Source: Albula goreensis
Lineage: Eukaryota > Chordata > Actinopteri > Albuliformes > Albulidae
Length of the DNA: 64,000 bases
Assembly (NCBI GenBank): GCA_022829145.1
Contig: CM040764.1
Location: forward strand, 6,991,144-7,055,143
Direction of reading: 5' to 3'
Positions 13,801-25,823 of this stretch are shown one piece after another. The position numbers and the translations under genes are program-made. Below the pieces are notes generated by a model, which was not told where the DNA came from, did not search any database, and saw only the letters and a list, made by a program, of their open reading frames with translations. Within the stretch, counting starts at the first letter, position 1, and every line of letters begins with the position of its first letter.

Positions 13801-14692
13801 TAAATTACATAAAGCAAATCTGCCAACACACAAACAATTCGGGAAAAAACCCATAATAAATTAGGACATTTCCTATTCAATTATTCAATCTGAGTATCAA
13901 TATGTATTATGAATAATCGAGTTCACAGTTACCTTTGAAATGTGGAACTTCTCAGATTTTAGGACGTTCTTGGAAGCCATTCGGGTTTTTTGGGACAACA
14001 GCGGCACCTAGTGGTATAAAAGTGCAACATGAAAATATGAGTGTATTGGACTGTCAATATTATAAAATAAAACATTGCCACACCTTGCGTCCGCAATGGT
14101 TGCAGATTTCTTTCAGTCAACAGCCAAAGCAAAAGTGCATGGCTCTTTAGCCTCTCAATGGCACACCAAATATCGGAAATAAACCAAATATCAACAGACA
14201 CTGCACCCATCAGGCCTGGAGTATAACACTCCAGTTACAGAATGATGTGAATACCAGTTATAATACCATTCATATAGTAAATTGGGTTGTAAAAATGGCA
14301 GTTGTCTACAGACATTAATATTAAAATTGAATATTTAAGTAAATTACAATCATATTAATCTTTTACATTTTACTTCTGGTTTATCATCACACTTTTATGT
14401 ATAAACTTCTACATGTAAAAAATTTACAAAAATTGACATTAATGGAGAGAACGTGCTATTCAGTAACAAACTGAGGATTGTTTATCTTATATAGATATAG
14501 GATATTATGAGGGCGTTAAACTGGTCGCGTGTTTCATAATGCTTACCGTGAAAAGGGGGTCACAGATTAGAATTATGGGAAAACTGCATTTCCCATGTAT
14601 CTATGTTCCGAAAGGACCATACGCACAATGTCCACATTATTGAACCTGCCCGGTCTTTGAAGAGCTCTTGTCATTGTTAGAGGAAGAACGGC

Positions 14693-17600
14693 ATGATGAA
14701 GGTGGCTTTTGCTCTAACCGTATCACTAGTGGCTGTAACTGCTTATTATTTTTACATTCCGTTGCCAAGTACGATTTCAGAACCATGGAAGCTTATGCTT
14801 CTGGATGGAATTTTCCGTGGAATCGTTCATGTGGTGAGTTTAACATAACTGTGAATCAAATATGTTTACATGACGTGAGTTATTAATTTCACTGTGAATC
14901 AAATTGAAATGTTTAGTTGTCATGTGTGCTGTTCATTTGCTGGCTCGCTTTCAATTACAATCGCACCTGTGGTCCTGGCGAAAAGAGTTAGAACAGTCGT
15001 TCAGGTTGCCAATATGAACATCCAGTTATGTTCCCAAACAATGAACCCTCATTAGCTACAGCTCTTTTTAAATTATGTATATAATGTTCCGATACGTTAT
15101 TAATGAAGTTATTGAACAGGCATAGTTTAGTATTTTGCTTGATCATCCCAGAGTTAATAGAGGTAGACTATGGAAACGTTTCACAATTTACACTTATTCC
15201 TCATTTTAAAGGGACTTTCTCATTATTTGAATGTTATTGTATATTTTTTCCGCTTACTTTGATCAACTTTATCAGTGCTTTGTGAACTTTCACTCAGTTT
15301 TCGCAAATCTTTCCCCGTTTATACAAGTAGCCTACATATCGATCATGCACCGGGACAGAACATTTGCCTTGACAAGTTCTTTTCCTTCAGCGCAGGTCTT
15401 TGACAATTGTCGGCCCTGTCACCGGGGCAAGTCAATTAATGTTATCATGTTTGGAGCAACATACTGTTTAACAGGTCAGTGCGACAGATAATTTTAGCGT
15501 TTCTTTGTTTGGATAACTTTGCGCAATGGACGTGAGGGAGCTGTCGTCACAAGTATACTTCAGAAGCAATGAATGACTCACTGAGATTAAGGGATATTAG
15601 CTATGGTATGAAAGGGGTTTTTAAAGACTTACAAACGTCGCATACATGGATTCGTTACGAGTTAATGTGATTTTCAGGGGGAGCTGAGATAGCCTTGTGC
15701 CTGTGAACTTTTCCCGAATTGGCATTTCAAGATCAAGTTCCAGAATGCACACTGTGTTCCATTTCTCTGGTTTGAACCTTAACCCGATTTCACACTTCTG
15801 AGCGGGTGCACCGAAGCAGAGGCGGGCGTTTCTTGGGACAGCGGAACATTTGATCAGACAGCGCGCTAGTTGCTTACCCTCCTCTTCGTCTATGCCATTA
15901 GGGAAAACTGGCCCACTGGCTCGGAATCTGCCACTTCATCCAAGTGCTTGACTACACTGTGACCCTTGATACGCTCGGACCGGTGACCAACGATAATCTG
16001 CGAGTCACCGACACTGCCGTGGGAGGGGTGAACGTCCGGTTGTACGAGTGGACGGGCGGGGCAGAGGGCGAGCTGAAGAGGGGCGTTGTGTTCTTCCATG
16101 GCGGAGGATGGGCCCTCGGCAGCGCCAGTGAGTGACGCCGGGGTTAAACCAGGGGGTCTCCTTAATGACCATGTAGCAGTAAATTAATCCTGGCTACATA
16201 AAATGGTCACTAATCCAGCACCAAGCACTTTTACTTATTGACTTCAACATATGTTTTATAGTTCCACTGTTCACAAGACAAAAGGACTTTTTGTATTGAG
16301 GCTGTTAAAAAACAATTGTGTGTAGCACATTTCCTATAATACAGCATAGTACTCTTTGCAAAACAAATACAAGAGATGTTAAAGGACAATAAAAAACAAA
16401 TAAGTTGAACAGAAAATGAAAACAATGACCTACTGAAAACAGTTTACTAAATAAAAGGAGATTAAAGAAGGGGTAAATCTTAGTGCGTGATGTGTCTGGT
16501 AAGGGAAGAAAAGCTCAGATATATTTTATATGCATTTCTTTGTAAGAAATCAAGATGTTGAAATCAACTCAGATGAACTCAGAGCAACTGTAAACAATAA
16601 ACCTCAAAATAATCCACAGTCGTTGGATTAGTGTCATGTTTTTCCCTTCTTAGCTACAAATAAGTGAATAGCAATAGTCTGGATTATAGTAACGGAAATA
16701 ACATGGATTATGCATAACAATATTGTTTTGCCTTTTTAAGCATACTTTTGACCAAAGGGCGATGTAGAAATAATCAGTGCATTTAAATCTCAGAAGTGAA
16801 ATATATTCAATTTCTGCATGAGTATTTGTGTACAAATGTGAGGCACAGTTGTATCTATGGGGTGTTATATGTATGTCGAATGAATGTTTGACAGAGAATC
16901 TGCAAATGCTAAACTAATACTTTACAATACAACACAATTACAAATTGTCTTGGTTTTTACTCCCCACCCCCCTTCCCCTGCCCCCTCTCAAAACAACAGA
17001 GAAAGGATCCTATGACGTCCTCTGCAGAAAAATGGCGGAGGACCTGAAGGCTGTTATTTTATCTGTTGAGTAAGTGTAAATACCGCCCTAGTGTTGGTAG
17101 AATGACCTTTCATGACCCCTGTGGTGGGCGTGGCTAAAATGACATCAGCCATCACTTACTGACATCCTTGAACCAATTACAAGGTTTTGGTCTCCATAGC
17201 AAAGCTTAGGGATTGCTTCATATCAGTCAGGTTCTGGTACCAAATCTTACCACCATCCATTTGTTGTTTCATGAAAACCTCAGTCTGCCGTCACTGTCCT
17301 CCGATCTACTTTTCATTTTCACTAATTGTCCAAATTTTTATTTTGGTTGTCGATTTTATTTTTACCTTTTCACTCTCTCTCTCTCCAGGTACCGCCTGGC
17401 CCCTGTGGTGCGTTTTCCTGACCAATATGAAGATGCCGTCCGGGCCTCCAAGCACTTTCTGCAGCCCGAGGTTCTGGCCCGGTTCTCTGTGGACCCGGAG
17501 CGTGTGGCAGTGTCAGGGGACAGCGCTGGAGGGAACCTGGCTGCAGCTGTAGCTCAACAGGTAGATCCACAGCACCCTCTTGTGGAAAAAAAAGAGTGTA

Positions 17601-20587
17601 TTGCAGTGAGGACTTTTCAGTGACTCGGCTCAGTACACTAGGATTCAGTGTAAAATTGTGTAAATACATCACAATGCTCTTTGTATGACAGTTGCAACAC
17701 AAAACACTGCTATGACGCCAAACCAGGATGAAATAATTATTTGAAATACTTTTACCCTTAGGACAATAATGCTCCTGTAGGTAGCTGACAATTTTAAAAG
17801 AAGCAGCTATTTTCATCAATATGAAGATAACAAACCTTTTCATAGGGATGTATACTTTGGTACAGTAACAATTTTCATTGAAATTTTTTCATCAAATTTA
17901 ACAAGAATTGAAGCATTTAAAATATTTCAAATGCATATTCGACCCAGACTTGGTACTGAATTTGACAATTCTGAACAGCTGATATCTGTAAACTACAATC
18001 TTTGCAGACTAATACATACAATTTTAAGTTTCTCTGATGCTTTTGGGTATAAGGGATTTTTTGCCTCATAAATACAAGGACCAGAGCAGAGGACCAGTGG
18101 GGTGTAATTCTAGTCTTGGACAGCAGCGGTAAATACATAGAGATGTGCTTTTTCTTTAATCAGCAACACACAAAAAAAAGAGTAATGAGATTCTTGAGTT
18201 TAAAGAATCCAGCTTAGCTGTGTTCTTTTGTACGGGCTCTGCCTCACCTTGAGCCATTTAAAATGCCAGTTTATTTTATGCTATTTTTTTATATAACATT
18301 TCTACAGATAGACCTGACCTGCTTTCCATGTTCAGGGGTGGAAGAAGTTGCACTATCTCCATCCCTGTCCTGACACGTTCACGGCCGTTGTGTAATACAG
18401 CAGTGCCTGGTTATGTCAGCCGTTTCCAGCTGCAAATTGTTTATGTTCAACTGCCGGGAAGCAGGAGGGAAAAAAAAACCACAGTGCTTTGCATAAATTG
18501 ACAGCTGCAGCTTTGACTGGATTACAGCCAATTCTGATGCACCAATGACCTGTGATTAGCATGAGTGTGTCGCGCAAGTGGCATGCTTTAATTTGGCATA
18601 TATTGAAGTTTTCTTGTTTGGAGTCTGTCATTGCAGAATGGGGTAGCAGCAATAAATATTTCAATTAATATCTGTCTCCATTACCCCTGATGTAAATCAA
18701 CATGCGTTTGCACGGCTCATAACTAAATTAAACTGTAGATCAGCTGTTTGGCAGGCCAACCACATTATAACATCAATTAAAACATCTGCCAAGTGCAGTG
18801 AGCCGTGATGCATTCTCAAGAAGTCTCTTAAGGTTCATTCATTACAATACAGATCTATTAATACAGCTGTTATCTGGTTAATTTAGTACGTCTTTCCCCG
18901 TCCGATTCGCAGCTCACCAGGTTGTGAAACCACAGCAAAAAAAAGTGAAGGTACTTTCATTTCATTGGTGAAACGTGTGTATGAGGACAGAAAACAAATT
19001 AAAAACCCACATCTGGCACAGAAGCCTGCATTGAATCTGGGCCAAGGTGTACCTGAAATAATGTAAACACAAAACCAAGCCAAGGCTACGCCTCTTTTCA
19101 AAGTACCATCTAAAACAGGGCGAGTGCAAGCACGAAATCATGGCAGTTAAGAGCCGAGGCAAAAACACACACCCGCCTACCTACGAAGATAACCAGGACT
19201 TGGAGCAGAAACTGAAAGATGGAGCTTGTAAACAACATTTTTTTTTTCATGAAAATGTTTGTCTTATCCCCGGAACTGCGTTCTTAGTTGGTCTTCGGAA
19301 TGCGAACGCAAACATAATTTGTTAGTACCAAACTGATCAAAGCCTTCAGCCCGTGTTAACTTTTGCGCACATGAATTTTGGTACCATGATTTATGATCGG
19401 AGAAAACCGTTTCAACCATTCACATGCTCTCTCGCTCTTTTTTTTTGCATCTGCAGATGCTTTGCATGCACTGCATGCTTCAGTAAGTCTGGCCCTTATC
19501 AGAGTAAAGCAGTAAATGAGGGTCCAAGTGAACTTTGCAAGCATGTATGTCACTTACCTAAAGATGTCTCATTCATGAGAGTGCTGTCACTCTGACACGG
19601 CTCCTTTGTGATTCCCCTAAAGAAAATAACACATGGGAGATGTAACATGAAGCAACAGATATGGCCAGTGTGTTTTAAGAATTTTTGCATTGCATTATAT
19701 ATTGTTATATTAACCAAAACATTTTTGGTTTAAAATCCTATAAAATATAATGCAAGTAAAAATAAAAATGTATTGAAAATGCATTTTTATACCCAATTTT
19801 TTCAGTTTTGTGACATTCTGAATCAATTGTGTGAATTATGTCCAGCCAAACATTTTCCGTAGGTAGTATTTAGGCACCTGACTTGATACATTATCGGTGT
19901 TTTTGATTGTGTTTTTCTCCTTGGGTTCAGGTTGCTATGGACAGCAGTGTTACTGTTAAGTTCAAGGTCCAGTCTCTGATCTACCCTGCTCTGCAAACAC
20001 TGGACTTCAACACACCCTCGTACCAGCAGAACCAGAACGTGCCCATCCTGTACCGCGTGCTCATGGTCCGGTTCTGGCTGGAGTACCTGAACGCAGACCT
20101 GAGCCTCATCGACCCGCTCCTTATCAACAACCACACGGCTCTGGACCAGAGCGCGGTGGACCCGCACCGGCCCAAGGTGGACTGGGCCTCCCTGCTGCCG
20201 GCCGAGTTCAGGGAGGGGTACGAGCCCGTGCTGCAGGCCCTGGGGACGTCCCGGCCGGTGGAGGAGATCCCAGGGCTGCTGGACGTTCGGGCCGCCCCCC
20301 TGCTGGCGGAGAGGGACGTCCTGAGCCGGACGCCGCGCGCGTTCATCCTCACCTGCGAGCACGACGTCCTGCGCGATGATGGGCTGATGTACGGGAGCCG
20401 GCTGGAGGAGGCAGGCGTGGACGTCACCATCGACCACCACGGGGACGGTTTCCACGGCTGCTTAACCTTCGCCTTCTGGCCCACCCACTTCAAGGTGGGC
20501 AAACGGACTTTGGCCAACTACATCTCGTGGCTCGATCAAACCTGTAGCCTCTTCCTCGGCCTCTTCCTCAGTTCAGATCATGAGTAG
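14693..20587 (+). CDS. nceh1: Neutral cholesterol ester hydrolase 1 (AADACL1)
   Basis: This serine hydrolase of the hormone-sensitive lipase/arylacetamide deacetylase family hydrolyses cholesteryl esters and ether-lipid acetyl esters at the ER membrane, as known for the family. Coding exons are 14693-14833, 15902-16127, 17000-17069, 17389-17560 and 19931-20587. All are GT-AG and phases join to 421 residues (human about 408). Residues 5-24 form an N-terminal membrane anchor followed by the YIPLP motif. The oxyanion motif HGGGW is at 113-117 and the nucleophile is Ser191 in GDSAGG. Asp348 (CEHDVLRDDG) and His378 (DGFHGC) complete the triad. An N-glycosylation sequon sits at Asn270. The last residues (about 407-421) extend beyond the human end. 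Of two adjacent ATGs at 14693 and 14696, I took the first. Exon 5 is much more GC-rich than the introns. NCEH1 fits better than AADAC because long stretches of exon 5 match it closely. Confidence 0.95.
19457..19492 (+). other. Cryptic exon-like segment in NCEH1 intron 4
   Basis: A T-rich tract ending in ctgcag is followed by 36 bases and a donor-like gtaagt. The segment contains the near-palindrome gcatgcactgcatgc. The known NCEH1 protein joins exon 4 directly to exon 5, so this is not needed for the normal transcript. It may be a decoy splice pair. Confidence 0.15.
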
Positions 20588-21218
20588 AAACTGCATGGAA
20601 GTGTGACAGTAGAATGGGGTTTCATTTATACCTGAATGGGTGGAGCAACGATGAGCTGTCAATCACTGAACTAGCACTAATCAGAAAGGTGTGCTCTCCA
20701 GTGCCGGGTGCAACGATTAGCTCAGCTCAGTCCAGTCAGGCACTGATAGCATACAGTAGCTTTGCCTATTTGCCAAGCAATAGTCTTATTCTCCACTCTA
20801 GTGGTGAGGCCAAAAGTGCACTTGTCATATTTGCCATTTTAAATTACTTTAGCATTTTTACTTTGAAGTATTTTAGTTTTTTAATAGACTGTATGGGTTT
20901 ACTTCAACATACTTGAACACTTATTTGCATTCCATTATGTCATCAAATCAATGCCAAGCCAAAAATGAATGTAATTTAAACATAAAATTACAATTATATC
21001 TTAGTATTTGAGAGAATGTACAAAAGCACTTCATTTTCATAGTATTATAATATGAAGACCAAACAGATGTCTGGAACAAATGTCCGACACAATGCAGTGT
21101 CAACGAAATTAGCATGTAGTTAAATGGTATCTCATGGTATGAAAAGGTCATGTATGCTGTTAAAATACTGGCATATACTGGGCTACTGTAGAGTACCAAA
21201 ATAGGAATTGGCACAACA

Positions 21219-21224
21219 AATAAA
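21219..21224 (+). terminator. Candidate NCEH1 poly(A) signal
   Basis: An AATAAA hexamer lies about 630 bases past the NCEH1 stop. A second copy at 21437-21442 is an equally possible site. Only transcript data can show which is used. Confidence 0.4.
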
Positions 21225-21520
21225 AGCATTGTTTGATTAGTCAAAGGATTCTGTTTCACTGCAGTAACACCCAAAGGACTTTTTGTGAAAAAGTCTGCTT
21301 TATTGCTGCTACAAAAAAAAATGCTCATTTCCTCAACATAGATTTTAAAGACCATTCTTAATTTTTTTCATGGTATATGACCCACTGTGCATACTTTTCA
21401 ATACATCCCATGACTCCCATTCTCTCAACAGCTTATAATAAAGGTGAATAAAAAAGTGAATTGTGTCTCCTCACAGAGGGATAAAAACACATTTAGTTTG
21501 TCTTCAAGGTCCTCATTGAG

Positions 21521-21632
21521 GGAAGCAGTGTAATGGCTTGGTGGTGAGTTTGATTCCCAAGTAAGGCACAGCTGTTTGATCGTTGTGCATGATACAAACC
21601 CAAATTGTTTCAATAAATATCCACTTGTAAAA
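21521..21632 (+). mobile_element. Degenerate tRNA-derived SINE-like copy
   Basis: The segment has a tRNA-like head with a B-box-like gtttgattccc at 21548-21558. A body follows that contains aaggcacagctg and a tail resembling aaattgtttcaataaatatcc. From memory, this order is that of a SINE common in fish genomes. Divergence is high and no clean target-site duplication is visible. Confidence 0.45.
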
Positions 21633-22079
21633 AATTGATACTGAATAGAAGAGTGAGTCACTCTGAATAAAACCATCTCCTAAATTTTAATGTCATTTTT
21701 GGGACACCCTCTTTATATCCAGGATAGTACCTTGTCCACTGACTTTTGTAACGACTTCAAACAAGCACATATTCATTCTCTCATGCCTCTGTAATTTACA
21801 GGAAACCAACATTTCATTTCCTTTCTCCCCCTTCATATTCAGTTTGATTTCATTCACATTTTAAAGACAGTGCCAAAATGAATGCGTATGTGGTTGGTGC
21901 CCAACTTATGAGAACTGAATACAATCCAGTAAGCAAGCCATAGAGCGAATCTCTCCTTTAAACAAGCTGTGTGGTCTTCAGATAAACCCACCGCCAGCTC
22001 TGCTACCCACACCAGTCCAGCTGACTCAGCAAAAACAACAAAATACACAAAACCAGGAAAAATGAACAGTTGCTATATT

Positions 22080-22102
22080 TAAAAAAAAAAAAAAAAAAAA
22101 AA
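22080..22102. repeat. Poly(A) run
   Basis: An uninterrupted run of 23 A residues. It could be the tail of a retroposed copy or a simple repeat. Confidence 0.9.
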
Positions 22103-22295
22103 CCTTCAGCTGAAGTATCACTAAACAAACAGCTTACCCTGCAATCCATGGTGGCTGCCTTCCTGCTGCTTTTAACCCAGATGGAAAGATGTCTTCATGC
22201 ACCTGACTGGACAACAGAAAAATCTATCGAATGCACAACACCTTCTCCTAATCACAGTAATTAACATCCACGCTGCCCCCCAATCACTTACTGCA

Positions 22296-22499
22296 GTGGC
22301 ATCAAACTCGGTTCCTGGAGGCCCACAGTGTATGCAAGCTTTTGGTGCGTTTTAACACTTAATTGATTCATTAAAATCGCTGATTGGCTTAAGAGTCTAC
22401 ACCCCTGGTTTCATAGGCCTGAAGTGGCTGCTGATTGGAAGGAAACCACAAAAACCCGCAGACACTATGGTCCTCCAGGACTGGAGTTTAACACCCATG
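22296..22499. mobile_element. Foldback/MITE-like element with terminal inverted repeats
   Basis: The left end (22296-22350) and the reverse complement of the right end (22445-22499) align over about 55 bases at roughly three quarters identity. They share tcctggagg, agtgt and the flanking aaact/tgg pattern. The element is about 200 bases, encodes nothing and looks like a non-autonomous DNA transposon. The cccgcagacact motif in the right arm recurs in foldback elements of many fish, as far as I recall. No transposase is present. Confidence 0.6.
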
Positions 22500-22682
22500 T
22501 TCTGCTGAGTCAAATAAACCTCAGTCTGAGTTAGCATGAAGTCACAGTCTTGAGACAACCAAAACATAATAACAGGCACCAAAGGAAATTAGGTAGCAAT
22601 TATCAGAAGGCATGGATGACTCTTACAATGTAATGAGGTACAGCTTCAGATTAAAAATGTATTTGTGCTGTAAACAGTCCAT

Positions 22683-22980
22683 GGTGGCGTTCTGAGTTTG
22701 CTCAATGGTTAGTAATCTGCATTTACAGTCGAAAAGACCCGGGTTCAATTCCCACTATGGACTAGCCATGCTTTCCATGTGGACGGTCCCTAATTTCTCT
22801 GGTTTCCTCCCACAGTCCACAGGTGTGCAGATTAACCTGGACAAATTGCCTGTAGGTGTGTGCATGTGTGAATATGTTTCTGTCTAGCCCTGTGATGGAC
22901 TGGCACCCTGCCCAGGATGTACACCCGCCCTTTGCCCAGTGCAGGCTGGGATATACTCCAGCCCCCCATGAAGCAAGTAT
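22683..22980 (+). mobile_element. tRNA-derived SINE with conserved central/tail module
   Basis: A tRNA-like head has an A-box-like ttgctcaatggttagt and a perfect B box, GGTTCAATTCC, at 22742-22752. A body follows with ggtttcctcccacagtccac. The tail contains ctgtgatggactggcaccct and gctgggatatactccagccc. These last motifs occur, in my knowledge, in abundant fish SINE families. The copy is degenerate and has no obvious poly(A) tail or target duplication. A 60-residue open frame inside it (22705-22887) is not a gene. Confidence 0.7.
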
Positions 22981-23458
22981 AGATATTAGGATTGATTTTA
23001 TTGGTCCAATTAAGAGTGGACCTGCACTGGTGTGTATGAACTGTGTAACTAGTTGAGTAATTGGTTGGAACAAAAACCCACAATTTATTGGGCACCATTT
23101 CAGGTCATACAGGTCTGCCTTTATCTGCTCAGGACACTCAAGGCCACTGTTTATGTAGTGTCCCATTGGGAATAACTGACAAATAACTATTCATTAACCC
23201 AATCAAGTGTTTGATTGTACTTTTGAGTCATGGCTGCAGACTGCACACATACCCTTAGTGAAGAATTTTGCTGAATGGTTGACCCAGCATTGTGTGTGAA
23301 TTTAGTGAAAGATATCCTTTCTCTGATTGCCATTTAAGAAACACGGAGAACTTTGTGTTAGTCTAATACAAAACTGCAAAGCCCACAGGGCAGAAGATAC
23401 ACTCACTCATGAGTCAGAAGGATATTAGGGCACTGTATCATTTACAAAAGAAAAGCTT

Positions 23459-23486
23459 GTGTGTACATGTGTGTGTGTGTGTGTGT
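23459..23486. repeat. (TG)n microsatellite
   Basis: A short interrupted TG run in the intergenic region. Confidence 0.8.
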
Positions 23487-25730
23487 AGAGGAGTGTGTAG
23501 CACAGTGCTGGCACAGACCTGATCGCTCAAAACTGATTAAGGCAAAAAAAAGAATAAGTTAAACTATGTGTTAAAAATGAAAATGTTCCTAATTTTACCA
23601 TTCCATTGCGCGGGAGGAGGACTGGAATCTTGCCTGACCGGATTAAATTCCTCCTGTCAAGCAGGACGATAACTCAGCTTTGAAAATCAACTACAAAAAT
23701 CAACATGTATGTCAGTAATTTAAAATAAAGACAACATCAGGTCAAACAGTATAATACAAATTCATAAACATTAACAATACACAGTCTCTTAGATTTCCAG
23801 ACATATAATAATTATAAAATATATACAATAATTGACTCCCGTTGTTTCATGAAATATATATGTAATCCGTTCCATGTGTTTATGATTACATGTGCCTCAA
23901 AGTTGGGCTTCTGTGCTTGGTGTGCTTTTGTCTGGGGAAATATGCTGGTTTCAAAACTTAAGGATGTAGAATAGTGGATAAAAAGTCTCCCTGACTACCC
24001 ATTACCAACTCGAATGACACTTTCTGACCAATGAAATACTCAAGTGTTACATAATACTATGAACACACTATATTATTCTGTATTCATATGTTTGTATATC
24101 ATAACGATGTGGCACAAAAATCATAAATGCAGTATGTTCTCACATCTTGTGTTTTGCATGTTTTGTATTACAGACATTGTTTTGGCAAGGGGCAGACCAG
24201 CCCTTAGGGTTGAAACAGTCGATATATTGAGTTTCAGTGATAATGAATTACTTTTGAAAAAGGGGGAGGCAGCACTTTGATGGCTGCAAGTATTTGCTGA
24301 GGAATGTGAGAGAAAGTGAAGTTTACAGTGTTTTATGGGGCCCTGGACAGCGGTGCGTTTCTTAAATCCTCCACGGAGACATGAATTAACACCTCTGGTG
24401 CAAGGGATTAACATCGACCTGAAACCGATGTTGCCTTCTTCCTATGTTTTCCTATGATCCATAAATTCATTCATGGAAAAATTGTTCAAGCATGTTTCTT
24501 TCAAGCATGTGACATTGTCCAAATATGTGTGCTTCGCTTGTGGAAGTTCACAGCCGCAATTCTTCTCTGTTCAGACAATATACAGTGAAATATAACTGGT
24601 TAAACAGATGAACAGGAACAAGAACTGTAATATAATCAACACCAGGTGTCACTGCATAAAACAATTTTACAAATGGTCCATAACCTGTAAACATGGAAAG
24701 CAATAAACATATTATCATCCGTAAGTGGCTCAGCAGAGGGGAATATCGCAAACAAATGTGAAAGTGCTGTAGCAGCAGATTTCCTAGCTTAGAGCAGGCT
24801 GAAGGTCATTCACAACAGATACAAGGAGAAAGGATTCATCGATTTTCAAGGTTTCAAGATTCAGCATTTGTTTCTTTGTGTTCCGTCCACAATGCAAGGC
24901 TACATTGATTTTGATCTACATTTAAAACTACAAAATATTCACACTTGTAAAACACATTTTCTTTAAAAATCTGTGCCTCATTAGTGATATACTGAACCAT
25001 TGTTTTGGTACGAGCAATTTTGTATGTCTGTCAATATAATTTATCATCTTCCTCAAATTGTTGAAATGGTGGCTGCGTACTCAACTCATCACTCCTTTAA
25101 AGGGTCCATGAAGCTATCAAACATATAAACCCAATTGCAATCTGTTGGTACAGAGTTTATAGTCAGTGTTTTTCTTTCAGAGTGGAGCATAGAGTTAGCT
25201 TTAGGTACAGTATTTGTGTTTGAATATGCAGAAGTGTGCTCTTCAGTGTTAGCGTTCCGACTGCATTCAGATGTCAGTGTTTTTGTACCGTGAGTATAAC
25301 AGAGTGATACTTGCATACCTTTATGTCTCTGTGCAGAGATTTTTCAGGCAGGACTCCAAGTTGAATATTAACAGCAAAGACTGAGTGGATTGAAGATTTA
25401 CCAGCTCAGCGAAATAAGAAAGTGTTTGACACCGAGAGACACTTAATTATCAACCAGCCTGCCTTCTTTGCTTTTGGTTTGCGTGTTTGGCTTGCAGTAT
25501 TGCAAACATCGAATAATGATGAACAGCGAGCGCAGGGTCTGCCGATGCAAACCTAAAAATGAATCATGAATAATCTGATCTATCTGCTTGGCTTTGGCTC
25601 TACTGTTTTTAATTACAAAACATGTGTTTAACATTTGGATAAACATTTCTGGAACTTGAGTTGAGACTCTCATGGTACAATTGCCATACTCAGAAATGTT
25701 GAATGGAGAATTTATACCTTCTTTTCTGGT

Positions 25731-25823
25731 GCATGCATGTACCATTTGAAGTTGCAGTTGCAGGTGCATGCATGTACCATTTCAGGTTGCAGTTGCATGC
25801 ATGTACCATTTCAGGTTGCAGTT
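25731..25823. repeat. Three-copy tandem repeat
   Basis: The unit gcatgcatgtaccattt plus a ttgcagtt tail starts at 25731, 25766 and 25795. The periods are 35 and then 29 bases. The second and third copies differ from the first by ttcagg in place of ttgaag. It is a young minisatellite with no coding potential. Confidence 0.9.

Larger units (their letters stand above)
7263..14692. other. Gene-free region upstream of NCEH1
   Basis: No gene is supportable. The stretch carries CT microsatellites (8334-8370 and 8779-8800), AT-rich unique sequence and two short exon-like islands (10150-10185 and 10771-10807, listed separately). The NCEH1 promoter and 5' UTR must lie at its right end. There is no clear TATA box close to the ATG, and I could not place a transcription start. 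Confidence 0.55.

Noticed and set aside
19823-20517. Antisense open frames of 178 and 210 codons opposite NCEH1 exon 5
   Set aside because: They are shadow frames caused by GC-rich codon use in a clearly coding sense exon.
25731-25823. CRISPR-like array
   Set aside because: Units are directly adjacent without unique spacers, in a vertebrate genome.
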